DNA of 64,000 nt from Arthrobacter sp. StoSoilB22 (GTDB lineage: Bacteria > Actinomycetota > Actinomycetes > Actinomycetales > Micrococcaceae). A model generated the notes under the pieces. The model saw only the letters and a program-made list of their open reading frames with translations. It made no database searches and was not told where the DNA came from. Location: positions 1,364,001 through 1,428,000 of the forward strand of contig NZ_AP024652.1 of NCBI RefSeq assembly GCF_019977315.1, read 5' to 3'. The translations under genes were made by a program, and so were the position numbers. Shown piece by piece: positions 9,371 through 17,781 of this stretch. Every line of letters begins with the position of its first letter. Position 1 is the stretch's first letter.

Positions 9371-11929
9371 ATGTTGCCGGACCCTTGGCTGGACGAAGAC
9401 ACCGTCACAGCTGGTCTGAGGCCATCAACATTTCCCGATAGAACGCAACTTCTAAACCTCATCCTCTCGGCAGTCCCGTCCCCGTCCACCAGCGGCATCG
9501 TGGTGGTGGGAGAGCGGGGCTCCGGAAAGAGCCACCTTCTGCTTTCCGTCAAAGAGGGACTTCCCGAGACCGTCGACGTCCGCACCTTCAGCGGAAAACC
9601 GGAACGCCGGGCCCTTCAATTCGGCGCTTTAGGCGCCGTTTCGGCAACGGCAGGGGCCGCGGCAGGGGCAACGGCAGGGGCGGCGGCAGCGGCCGACGAG
9701 GCCGTGGCGCCGGGCCTGCACGTTCTCCGGGCCCTGACCAGTACTCTGGGGCCGGCCGACTACTTGTACACACCCTCACGCGGACGACGCCGGAACAAGC
9801 GGCACGTTCAACCGGCACGGCCGCAGCTGGTCCTGTTGGTGGACGACATCCACTACATCGATCCGGCCTCACTGGCGGTCCTGCTGCAACTCATTCCGGG
9901 CTTCGGTGCCACCTTGGTGGCCACGGCGGAAAGCCGACACCCCCTCCCGCCTGATCTTTACCAGCTCTGGGAAGACGGCTTCCTGGAGCAGTACTTCCTC
10001 CCACCCTTTACCTTCAGTGAGGCACACGCTTTGTGCCAGTCCATCCTTGGCGGGCATGTCCAGCGACGCGCGAGCAGCCTCCTTGCCGCAATGAGCGGTT
10101 TCAACGTGGGATTGCTGTGCCTGGCGGTCGACGACGCGCGCCGCTCCGGGTTCCTGGTCCGGGTTGATGGTTACTGGACCATCGATGTCCGGGCCCGCTG
10201 TGAATGGCCCGGCGTGGTTGAGCATGTCCGGGCGGAGAACATTTCGCGCCCCCCTGAAGAGCGCCAGGCGCTCGAACTCATCGCGCTCTCAGAGCCCGTG
10301 GCGCTTGAGGTGGTGGAGCGTCACTTCGGTCAGAAAGCCATTGAACATCTCCTCACCAATCACCACATCAGGCTGCTGCCAGGCTCGCCCCCGCTGCTCA
10401 GCACAAGTTCCTGGCTGCGCGGGGAGGGGACCAGGCTGTCCGTGCCGCGCTCGCGGAGCATGGCCCTTCGGCTGGGCGTGGAGGAACCTGAGCTGACTAC
10501 GGAGACGGCGCCTGCCCTGCTGCGATGGATCACGTGGACCCTGGACTGCGGGCTGAGCCTCTCCGACGAACTTCTCCTTGCTGCCGCACCCGCCGCTGAC
10601 AGGCCGTCCACCGCCGAGCTTGCTCTGAGGGCCGCCTCGGCAGTGACGGGCGAGGATCACTTGGACGAGGCAAGACTGGTCAGGGCGCGGGCATTGATCG
10701 CCGAGGGCCACCTCCAGGAAGCAGGTCCGGAACTTCGGCAGCTGGCAACCGCGGGCGGGCTCCCTGAAGTGAAGATCGATGCCGCGCACCGGTTGCTGGC
10801 TCTGGGGCTGCTGGGTGCTGCATCCCTACCTGCCGGGTCTGAGTTCACCCATCAGCGGCCGGGGGAGCCCACTGACGCCGCCCTATTGATCATGAACAAT
10901 GTGCGCGAAGCCGAGCGTCTGCTGCTGTCCGGGGCCGCCCCGGAAGCCTTGAAAAGGTCAACAGCAGCCATGGAAGCCATCAACGCCGATCCCACCTTGA
11001 ACATGTTCCTGCCGGGGGTACTGCTCCGGCACGTGATGGGCCTGCGGTACAACCTGGCCTGGGAACCGGCGGATCCGCTGGTGGATACTCCCGCCCATTA
11101 CACCCTGCCGATGCACCTCTCGGCGTGCCTGGACGTCGCCCGCGGTTACGTCCAGCTCAGCCAGGGACTCCCGCGTGCAGCCCGTGCCACCTTGGAACCG
11201 GTCCTGGCAGAACTGCACGACGCCGGTCTGCCGCCAGTCCTTGCTCTGGCTGCGGCCCTGCTGGCCTACTCCGAGGCGCTGTGCGGGAACACCCGGCAGG
11301 CTTTGGCCAAGGCCCGGCAGAGCATGACTGCGCAGGAAGCCGCCGGGGTGTCCGTTCAGCATGACTCCGACCAAGCAGCAGGACATTCAGCGGATCCGTC
11401 CGGACTCTTCACTCAACATGCTCTGGGGGCACAGCCTGGTCTGTTGTCGCAACTCGCTGCCGTGTACGTCGCAGCGGCGCAGGACCAGGTTGCCGGGACG
11501 TCAACACACCTGATGGCTCTGGCGGAACATGTGCACGCCCAAGGCAGCATCCTGATGGAGGCAGAGGTGTTCTCCCTCCTGACACTTAACCCGGCCAGTG
11601 CCGCCGTCGACGATCCCGCGATCCAGCGACGCCTTGGCGCGCTGGCAGCAACTGTTCATGGTCCGGGCGGGGCAGCATGGGGGACGTTTGCCGCCGCTCT
11701 GGTGGGCAACGACCCCAAAGCACTTGAAGCGGCGGGCCGGAGCCTGTCCGCGGACCGGCAGTTTGCCCACGCCGCCCTGTGCTATTCCCGGGCCGCAGCG
11801 GGTTACGAGGCCAGGACCCGGGCTGCCGCCAGCCGCCGGGCCTCGGTGCTCCTGGGGAGGCTCCGGGCCGCCTTCGATAGCGGGATGGTTCCACCGCTGG
11901 GCTGGGTGCCCGGGAGGGCCGGCGGCTGA
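9371..11929 (+). CDS. LAL-type NTPase protein without a DNA-binding domain, third of three
   Basis: 852 residues from ATG 9371, chosen because GGAG (9362-9365) gives 5-nt spacing; a GTG at 9365 would overlap that site. Walker A is GERGSGKS near residues 47-54 and Walker B is LLVDDIHYIDP near 160. A helical repeat middle resembles the two upstream regulators. The C-terminus ends in a Gly/Pro/Arg-rich tail with no LuxR helix-turn-helix, and I found none in other frames before sufS, so no frameshift explains the absence. An Ala/Gly-rich insert near residues 93-108 comes from a 12-bp repeat. It may act by pairing with the neighbouring regulators rather than binding DNA itself (inference). Confidence 0.8.
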   Translation: MLPDPWLDEDTVTAGLRPSTFPDRTQLLNLILSAVPSPSTSGIVVVGERGSGKSHLLLSVKEGLPETVDVRTFSGKPERRALQFGALGAVSATAGAAAGATAGAAAAADEAVAPGLHVLRALTSTLGPADYLYTPSRGRRRNKRHVQPARPQLVLLVDDIHYIDPASLAVLLQLIPGFGATLVATAESRHPLPPDLYQLWEDGFLEQYFLPPFTFSEAHALCQSILGGHVQRRASSLLAAMSGFNVGLLCLAVDDARRSGFLVRVDGYWTIDVRARCEWPGVVEHVRAENISRPPEERQALELIALSEPVALEVVERHFGQKAIEHLLTNHHIRLLPGSPPLLSTSSWLRGEGTRLSVPRSRSMALRLGVEEPELTTETAPALLRWITWTLDCGLSLSDELLLAAAPAADRPSTAELALRAASAVTGEDHLDEARLVRARALIAEGHLQEAGPELRQLATAGGLPEVKIDAAHRLLALGLLGAASLPAGSEFTHQRPGEPTDAALLIMNNVREAERLLLSGAAPEALKRSTAAMEAINADPTLNMFLPGVLLRHVMGLRYNLAWEPADPLVDTPAHYTLPMHLSACLDVARGYVQLSQGLPRAARATLEPVLAELHDAGLPPVLALAAALLAYSEALCGNTRQALAKARQSMTAQEAAGVSVQHDSDQAAGHSADPSGLFTQHALGAQPGLLSQLAAVYVAAAQDQVAGTSTHLMALAEHVHAQGSILMEAEVFSLLTLNPASAAVDDPAIQRRLGALAATVHGPGGAAWGTFAAALVGNDPKALEAAGRSLSADRQFAHAALCYSRAAAGYEARTRAAASRRASVLLGRLRAAFDSGMVPPLGWVPGRAGG
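9647..9694 (+). repeat. 12-bp minisatellite, four copies, inside a coding region
   Basis: Four 12-bp units of the form RCGGCAGGGGCN run in tandem; the last has one G-to-C change. The unit is a multiple of 3, so it stays in frame and encodes repeated Ala/Gly/Thr tetrads near residues 93-108 of the HTH-less regulator. Confidence 0.8.
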
Positions 11930-12018
11930 ACGTGCTGTACGGCACACCTGCGGCACCGCACGGCAGGGGCCACCGTGGGATAATGAGGAGTCCCTGAAGG
12001 ATTTCCAAGGAGCGTCCC

Positions 12019-13344
12019 TTGACTGCCGTATCAACTCCCGCCTCACTGCAGCGATCCATGCATGCCATGGACAACGCGGAGGTGTTGCGGATCCGGAATG
12101 ATTTCCCGGTGCTGGACCAGCTGGTCAACGGCAAACCCTTGATCTACCTGGACTCCGGCGCTACATCGCAAAATCCGCTCAGTGTCATCGAAGCCGAGCA
12201 GGAGTACTACGAGCAACGCAACGCCGCTGTTCATCGTGGCGCCCACCACCTTGCCGTGGAAGCCACGGAGGTCTTCGAGGACGCCCGCCAGGCCGTGGCG
12301 GATTTCATCGGTGCGCAGTACGAGGAAACAGTGTGGACCTCCAACGCCACCGAGGGCCTGAACCTCATCAGCTACGCCCTGTCCAACGCCGCTCTCTGGG
12401 CAGCACAGGGAAGGGGTGGGTCCGCGCTGAAGGACCTGGCCATCGGTCCGGGCGATGAGATCGTGGTCACCGAAATGGAACACCACGCCAACCTGATTCC
12501 CTGGCAGGAACTGGCGTTCCGGACCGGCGCCACCCTGAAGTACATCCCGATTGCGGACGACGGCACCCTGCAGCTTGATGCCGCCGCGGAAATCGTGGGG
12601 GAGCGGACCAAGCTCCTTGCCTTCAGCCACGCATCCAACGTCCTGGGCACCATCAACCCCGTCGCCGAGCTCGTAGCCATGGCCCGCCGCGTCGGTGCTT
12701 TGGTGGTCCTGGACGCTTGCCAGTCCGTTCCGCACATGGCTGTGGACGTCAAAGGACTGGATGTCGATTTCGCCGTGTTCTCCGGCCACAAGATGCTGGC
12801 CCCCACCGGGGTAGGGGTGCTTTACGGCAAGCAGGAACTCCTGGATGTGTTGCCGCCGTTCCTGACGGGCGGATCCATGATTACAACGGTCACCATGGAA
12901 CGGGCCGAGTACCTGCCGGCACCGCAGCGGTTCGAAGCCGGAACCCAGCGCATCTCCCAGGCCGTTGCGCTCGCAACCGCCGTGAACTACCTCACCGAGA
13001 CCGGGATCGACCGCATCCATGCGTGGGAGTCGACGCTGGGCCAGCGTCTGGTGAAGGGGCTTGAGGCAATCGAGGGCATCCGCGTCGTCGGTCCGGCCTC
13101 AGGGTCTGAAAGGATCGGCCTGGCAGCTTTCGACGTCGCCGGCGTCCACGCGCACGACGTCGGACAGTTCCTTGATGACCGCGGCATCGCCGTTCGCGTC
13201 GGTCACCACTGCGCCCAGCCGCTGCACCGGCGCCTGGGCCTGACGGCAACCACCCGCGCCAGCACCTACCTCTACAACACCACGGACGACGTCGACGCTT
13301 TCCTGGACGCAGTTTCGGGTGTCCGGGCCTACTTCCAGGCCTGA
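12019..13344 (+). CDS. sufS: Cysteine desulfurase, SufS family
   Basis: 441 residues from a TTG start, supported by AAGGAG at 12007-12012 with a 6-nt spacer. The protein is a class V aminotransferase fold enzyme that uses PLP to take sulfur from cysteine for Fe-S cluster assembly. Visible signatures are the PLP-lysine segment FSGHKMLAPTGVGVLYG and the active-site cysteine in RVGHHCAQPLH near the C-terminus. sufU follows after 69 nt, so the two act as donor and acceptor. No sufB, sufC or sufD lies nearby, although actinobacteria usually keep these genes together. Confidence 0.95.
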   Translation: MTAVSTPASLQRSMHAMDNAEVLRIRNDFPVLDQLVNGKPLIYLDSGATSQNPLSVIEAEQEYYEQRNAAVHRGAHHLAVEATEVFEDARQAVADFIGAQYEETVWTSNATEGLNLISYALSNAALWAAQGRGGSALKDLAIGPGDEIVVTEMEHHANLIPWQELAFRTGATLKYIPIADDGTLQLDAAAEIVGERTKLLAFSHASNVLGTINPVAELVAMARRVGALVVLDACQSVPHMAVDVKGLDVDFAVFSGHKMLAPTGVGVLYGKQELLDVLPPFLTGGSMITTVTMERAEYLPAPQRFEAGTQRISQAVALATAVNYLTETGIDRIHAWESTLGQRLVKGLEAIEGIRVVGPASGSERIGLAAFDVAGVHAHDVGQFLDDRGIAVRVGHHCAQPLHRRLGLTATTRASTYLYNTTDDVDAFLDAVSGVRAYFQA

Positions 13345-13413
13345 CACGCGGCACAGGCCTTTGGCCGCACAGCCGTCAACCAACGATTTTCCCCAGAAGA
13401 GGCACCAAGCATC

Positions 13414-13866
13414 ATGAGTCTTGACCAGCTGTACCAACAGATCATCCTGGACCACTCCAAGCAGCGGCACGGCAGCGGCCTTGCGGAAACGGGTGCGCCG
13501 GACGGTACATCCACCGGGCAATCGCACCAGCTGAACCCTGTGTGCGGGGATGAGGTGACGCTGCGGCTCGCAGTCTCCGACGGAACCGTTCAGCAGATCC
13601 GCTGGGACGGTGCGGGCTGCTCCATCTCCATGGCCTCAGCTTCTGTGCTTAGCGAACTTGGCGAGGGCATGTCCGTGGAGGAGCTCCACTCGGTCATCGA
13701 TAATTTCCGGGAGGTGCTCCGGTCCCGCGGAAAAGTACAGGCAGACCCGGAGATCCTGGGCGATGCCGCCGCCTTCGAAGGAGTGGCCCGTTACGCGGCA
13801 CGCGTGAAATGCGCCATGATCTCCTGGGTTGCCGCTGAAGACGCGCTCAACCAGGCCACCGCCTAG
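13414..13866 (+). CDS. sufU: SufU-type iron-sulfur assembly protein (sulfurtransferase/scaffold)
   Basis: 150 residues. The three conserved cysteines and the aspartate of the zinc site appear in NPVCGDEV, GAGCSISMAS and VKCAMISW. SufU accepts persulfide sulfur from SufS in Gram-positive bacteria. It lies 69 nt after sufS on the same strand and probably shares its transcript. A short GC hairpin (13873-13887) lies between its stop and the convergent nhaA. Confidence 0.95.
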   Translation: MSLDQLYQQIILDHSKQRHGSGLAETGAPDGTSTGQSHQLNPVCGDEVTLRLAVSDGTVQQIRWDGAGCSISMASASVLSELGEGMSVEELHSVIDNFREVLRSRGKVQADPEILGDAAAFEGVARYAARVKCAMISWVAAEDALNQATA

Positions 13867-13888
13867 CTTCTAGCGGAGCACCTCCGCC

Positions 13889-15220
13889 TTAGGCGCGGGC
13901 AAAAACGTCAGGTACGCCGTCGCCGTCGTCGTCCCGTTCTTCGTCTGCCTGCACTTGGCGGTAGCGCCGGTTGCGGGCCTTAAGCACGACGGCGGCCAGC
14001 AGCGCCGAGATCAAGGAGCCTGCCAGGATGGCCACTTTGGCGTGGTCGTTATGGGCGGAGCCGGCGCCGAAGCTCAATTCGCCGATCAGCAATGAGACCG
14101 TGAAACCGATGCCGGCCAGCAGTGCCAGCCCGAAGAGGTCGATCCAGGCGATGCTGGAGTCCAGGCTTGCGCGCGTGGTTTTGGTGACCAGGAACGTGGT
14201 GCCGAAGACACCCACGGCCTTGCCCACCACCAATGCTGCAACAATCCCGAGCGCCACGGGGTCCCTGAGGGCGGCTCCCATGCCGTCCAGTCCGCCCAAG
14301 GCCACGCCTGCGGAGAAGAACGCGAAGACAGGTACCGCAAAGCCTGCCGAGAAGGGGCGTAGTTTGTGTTCGAGGTGCTCGGCCAGGCCCTCTGCCGGTT
14401 CTCCCTTTTTGCCGCTGGCCAGGACGGGAACGGCGAAGCCCAACAGCACTCCGGCCACGGTGGCGTGGATACCGGAGGCGTGGACGAAGCCCCACGTGGC
14501 CAAAGCAAGGGGCAGCAAGAGGTACCAGCTGCTGATCCGCTTCTGCACCAGGAACGTGAAGAGGGCAAGCGGCACCAGGGCGGCCAAAAGCATGAGCGGC
14601 TGGAGCCCCGTGGAGTAGAAGAAGGCGATGATGCCGATGGCGATGAGGTCGTCCACCACGGCGAGCGTCAGCAGGAATGTCCGTAGTGCGGCGGGCAGGT
14701 GCGTGTTGATGACGGCCAGCACCGCGAGGGCGAAGGCGATGTCCGTGGCTGTGGGAATAGCCCAGCCTTTGAGCGTCTCTCCGGCTGTTCCCAGGTTGAA
14801 GAGGACGTAGATCAGGGCCGGCACCACCACGCCACCAACAGCAGCAGCGACGGGGACAACGGCTTTGGAAGGTTTACGGAGTTCCCCGGCCACGAATTCG
14901 CGTTTGAGTTCAAGTCCTGCCAGGAAGAAGAACACCGCCAGCAGGCCATCCGAAGCCCAGTGGCCAAGGCTCAATTCAAGATGCCAGGGTTCGTAGCCGA
15001 TCTTGACGTCTCGGAGTGCGAAATAGCCGTCTGCTGCAGGGGAGTTCGCCCAGATGAGCGCCACCACGGTAGCTGCCAGAAGGAGTGCGCCGCCCACCGT
15101 TTCCGTACGGAGAATGGAGAGGATCCGGCGATATTCGGGGTATGTGGAGCGCGAGAAGACTTTGCTGGAGCTGCTGGAGTCGGGCTCGGGTGCTGCGGGC
15201 TGGCTCGATGGGTGGGGCAC
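13889..15220 (-). CDS. nhaA: Na+/H+ antiporter NhaA
   Basis: 443 residues from a GTG start preceded by GAGGAG at about 6-nt spacing. A polar N-terminal extension of ~30 residues precedes about 11-12 hydrophobic segments. Hallmarks include [25 protein letters not shown] and [12 protein letters not shown], the last carrying the paired aspartates that bind Na+/H+ in the family. It exports Na+ in exchange for protons across the cytoplasmic membrane. The C-terminus is charged. It converges with sufU and is a single-gene unit. Confidence 0.97.
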   Translation of the reverse strand: MPHPSSQPAAPEPDSSSSSKVFSRSTYPEYRRILSILRTETVGGALLLAATVVALIWANSPAADGYFALRDVKIGYEPWHLELSLGHWASDGLLAVFFFLAGLELKREFVAGELRKPSKAVVPVAAAVGGVVVPALIYVLFNLGTAGETLKGWAIPTATDIAFALAVLAVINTHLPAALRTFLLTLAVVDDLIAIGIIAFFYSTGLQPLMLLAALVPLALFTFLVQKRISSWYLLLPLALATWGFVHASGIHATVAGVLLGFAVPVLASGKKGEPAEGLAEHLEHKLRPFSAGFAVPVFAFFSAGVALGGLDGMGAALRDPVALGIVAALVVGKAVGVFGTTFLVTKTTRASLDSSIAWIDLFGLALLAGIGFTVSLLIGELSFGAGSAHNDHAKVAILAGSLISALLAAVVLKARNRRYRQVQADEERDDDGDGVPDVFARA

Positions 15221-15304
15221 TGGGGCTCCTCAAGAGTGGTCGGGCATTCGCGGTACGGCAAAAGAACCGCCGACCAGACTTCCCGGCACACCACTACCCA
15301 TCCT

Positions 15305-15372
15305 ACCCAACTGAGTCGCAGTAGTGCGCGTTATGAGCTCTCAAAACGCGCACTACTGCGACTCAGTTGGGT
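15305..15372. repeat. Perfect 28-bp inverted repeat with 12-nt loop
   Basis: The arm at 15305-15332 is the exact reverse complement of 15345-15372. It starts 5 nt past the stop of the downstream SCO4848-like gene and lies 85-152 nt upstream of the nhaA start. The stem is not followed by a T-tract on either strand, so it is not a standard terminator. It may be a dispersed intergenic palindromic element or a U-less terminator. Confidence 0.9.
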
Positions 15373-15377
15373 GAGGG

Positions 15378-15599
15378 TTAGGCGATCAGGCCCGCGATCC
15401 CTATGCCCGCCGTCGCGAGTCCGAGCACCATGGAGATGGTGACCAGCACAACGTGGACCGTGAGGAACGTGGTGGCCTTCCCGGCTGCATCGCGGGCGCG
15501 GGGGTCCTTCATGACGCGCTTGAGGAACTGCGGCCACACCACCAAGGACCAGACGCCGGCAACGATCAGGACGATCGCCAGGATTGCGGGGATCTCCAC
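15378..15599 (-). CDS. Small SCO4848-family membrane protein
   Basis: 73 residues from a GTG start 1 nt after the stop of the upstream DUF2505 gene; a longer reading frame exists but would run through that gene. There are two hydrophobic segments (about residues 4-18 and 46-72) and a motif GVWSLVVWPQFLK, with a short charged loop, matching the layout of the SCO4848 family of actinobacterial membrane proteins. Function is unknown. Near-contact with the DUF2505 gene implies translational coupling. Confidence 0.8.
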   Translation of the reverse strand: MEIPAILAIVLIVAGVWSLVVWPQFLKRVMKDPRARDAAGKATTFLTVHVVLVTISMVLGLATAGIGIAGLIA

Positions 15600-15600
15600 G

Positions 15601-16098
15601 CTAGTGGCTTTCGAGCCAGGCCTGGGCCTGCTGCGACTGGATTCCCAGGGCCTTGCCAACCATGGGCTCTGCGGCATCGGCGATCTTGCCACCGAGGAAC
15701 GGAACCGAGGAGGTCACGTTGCCTTCAAGCTCGATCCGGGTGCTGCCGCCTTCGGCCACCAGACGCTGCACCGCAGAGACATCGAGCGGAGCGCCGGCGA
15801 TCTTCAGGTCAATGGTGCTGGACCGTGAACCGTCGGCAGCCGGGGCTTCCCACTTCTCGGTCTGGGTGACCTTCAGGGTCTCGCCAACGAACTTGCGTGC
15901 GATGTCCGGCAGTCGCGTGGTGGGCAGCGTACGAACCGTGGTGGTGGTGAAAGCGCCGGCGGTGTCGCCGTCAACGGTGAACGATTCCAAGGAGCCGCCC
16001 ACGTATTCGCTGGTGTGACGCAGGAAATCCTCGTTGACAAAGACTGCGGCTACGCGGTCAACGCTGTGGGGCAGGGTGGTGGATGCACTCAGGGCCAT
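15601..16098 (-). CDS. DUF2505 domain-containing protein
   Basis: 165 residues covering the whole DUF2505 family, a START/polyketide-cyclase-like helix-grip fold common in actinobacteria. It has no signal peptide or membrane segment. The ATG is preceded by GGAGG (rc of CCTCC at 16099-16105), very close. The molecular role is not known; lipid or small hydrophobic ligand binding is the usual inference for this fold. It is followed at 1 nt by the small membrane protein. Confidence 0.85.
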   Translation of the reverse strand: MALSASTTLPHSVDRVAAVFVNEDFLRHTSEYVGGSLESFTVDGDTAGAFTTTTVRTLPTTRLPDIARKFVGETLKVTQTEKWEAPAADGSRSSTIDLKIAGAPLDVSAVQRLVAEGGSTRIELEGNVTSSVPFLGGKIADAAEPMVGKALGIQSQQAQAWLESH

Positions 16099-16145
16099 GG
16101 GTCCTCCGTGGATGGTTGTGGTGAAGCTTTTTAGCTCCCAACATC

Positions 16146-17672
16146 CTACGGTGTCTCGGTGGACACCCCGGAACCGGCCTCCTGAAGGGTGGTGGCCGCC
16201 GCGGAAATATTGCGGGCCATGGAAGGGAAGATGAACCCATGGAAAGGATAAACGCCCAACCAGTAGAGCCTTCCTGCCAAACCGCGGGGGAAGAAGATGG
16301 CCCGTTGTTTGTAGAGGCTGCCGCTGCCGTCGGGCTCTACCGACAACTCAAGCCAAGCACCGCCGGGAGCCCGCATCTCGGCCCGTAAGCGCAGCAGGTG
16401 TCCACGGTCAATCGCCTCCACCCGCCACCAGTCCACTACCTCGCCCGTGTTCAGGGTCTTGGGATGCCTGCGTCCGCGCAAGAGCCCCGCACCGCCCTGC
16501 AACTTGTCCAGCCAGCCCCGGACCCGCCACGCCAAGGGAAGGGAATACCAGCCGTTCTTGCCGCCGATTCCCTCAATAATGGTCCAAACGTGTTCAGGCT
16601 TGGCTTCGCTGTGGAAGGTCCGTTCGTCCAGGAACACTTTGTACCCGGCCCAGTCGGGGTCGCTCGGCAGGGGATCAGCGTCAATGCCGGCGTTGGCCCA
16701 CGTGGTCTCCACCTGTCCGTCCCGTTCCTTGCCCAGAGCCAAAGCGACGGCACGCCGGTAGGGCGTCAGGCCGCCGTCGGGCTGTGGAATGTAACGGTCG
16801 ACGTCGTGCTCCCGCGACACCGCGTCATGCTGCAGCGACTGCACCAAGGGCAGGGACATGGACAACGGAATGGGAGTCACCAGCGCAACCCACAGGCCAG
16901 CGAGCTTGGGCGCGGGCACGGGGAGGGCGATCACCAGTCGCCGCGGGAGCCCACGCTCCACGGCGTACTTGTTCATCATGTCCTTGTATTTCAGGACATC
17001 CCGGGACCCAATGTCGAAGGATCGGTTCAGTTTCTCCGGGATGGCAGCCGCAGCTACAAGGTAATGCAGGACGTCGCGGACGGCGATCGCCTCAACCCTG
17101 TTATTGACCCAGCTGGGCGCCGGCATGACCGGGAGCGTCTCTGCCAGGTGCCGGATCATCTCGAAAGAGGCCGAACCCGAACCGATGACCACACCGGCCT
17201 GGAACACGATGGAGTCAACCGCCGATTCAAGGAAAACCCGGCCTACGGTCTCCCGGGAACGCATATGGATGGAAAGATCCTCGTTCTCCGGGTGCAGTCC
17301 GCCCAGGTAGACAATCCTGTCCACACCCGCATCCGCGGCCGCTCCTGCCACGAGCTTCGCCATGGATTCTTCCTTGGCTTCAAATCCGCTGCCGGAGGCC
17401 ATGGAATGCACCAGGTAATAGAGCACATCCACGCCGGTCAGGGCAGCGGCCAGGCTATGGGCATCGGAAAGGCTGTCCTGGATGATCTCAACCTCGTCAT
17501 GCCACGGAACATCGGCAATCTTCTGTGGCGTGCGGACAAGGACCTTGACCTTGTGGCCGGCTTCAAGGAGCCGGGGGACCAGTCGCCCGCCGATGTAGCC
17601 GGTGGCGCCTGTGACCAGTACTGTCTTGGTCTCCTGCGGGGTATTGGAATGCGTAGCTTCCGAAGGCTGCAA
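16146..17672 (-). CDS. SDR-family NAD(P)-binding oxidoreductase fused to a DUF2867 domain
   Basis: 508 residues from TTG 17672, chosen because AGGAG lies 5 nt upstream; an ATG at 17720 would add 16 residues without a clear site. The N-terminal half is an atypical extended SDR: LVTGATGYIGGRL is the nucleotide-binding motif, followed by VDVLYYLVHSM. The C-terminal ~150 residues match DUF2867, a helix-grip domain, with FFPRGLAGRLYWLG near the end. The substrate is unknown. It is divergent from mfd, sharing a ~110-bp intergenic region. Confidence 0.85.
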   Translation of the reverse strand: MQPSEATHSNTPQETKTVLVTGATGYIGGRLVPRLLEAGHKVKVLVRTPQKIADVPWHDEVEIIQDSLSDAHSLAAALTGVDVLYYLVHSMASGSGFEAKEESMAKLVAGAAADAGVDRIVYLGGLHPENEDLSIHMRSRETVGRVFLESAVDSIVFQAGVVIGSGSASFEMIRHLAETLPVMPAPSWVNNRVEAIAVRDVLHYLVAAAAIPEKLNRSFDIGSRDVLKYKDMMNKYAVERGLPRRLVIALPVPAPKLAGLWVALVTPIPLSMSLPLVQSLQHDAVSREHDVDRYIPQPDGGLTPYRRAVALALGKERDGQVETTWANAGIDADPLPSDPDWAGYKVFLDERTFHSEAKPEHVWTIIEGIGGKNGWYSLPLAWRVRGWLDKLQGGAGLLRGRRHPKTLNTGEVVDWWRVEAIDRGHLLRLRAEMRAPGGAWLELSVEPDGSGSLYKQRAIFFPRGLAGRLYWLGVYPFHGFIFPSMARNISAAATTLQEAGSGVSTETP

Positions 17673-17781
17673 TGGAACTCCTGTGGCTGGGGGTAGAGGT
17701 AGGCTGGAATGACCCGGCATTCATTTGAATTTCCGGGCATTTGTGTTGCCTGCCCTTGGACCCACCCTAGGAGTTTCTGCC

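Noticed and set aside
9640..9700. CRISPR-like array
   Set aside because: 12-bp units without spacers inside a coding frame: a minisatellite, not CRISPR.
11800..12018. Frameshifted LuxR HTH at the end of the third regulator
   Set aside because: None of the plus-strand frames here shows the HTH signature seen in the two neighbours.
17725..17781. Upstream start for mfd
   Set aside because: No ribosome-binding site; ATG 17782 has AGGAG at 8-nt spacing.
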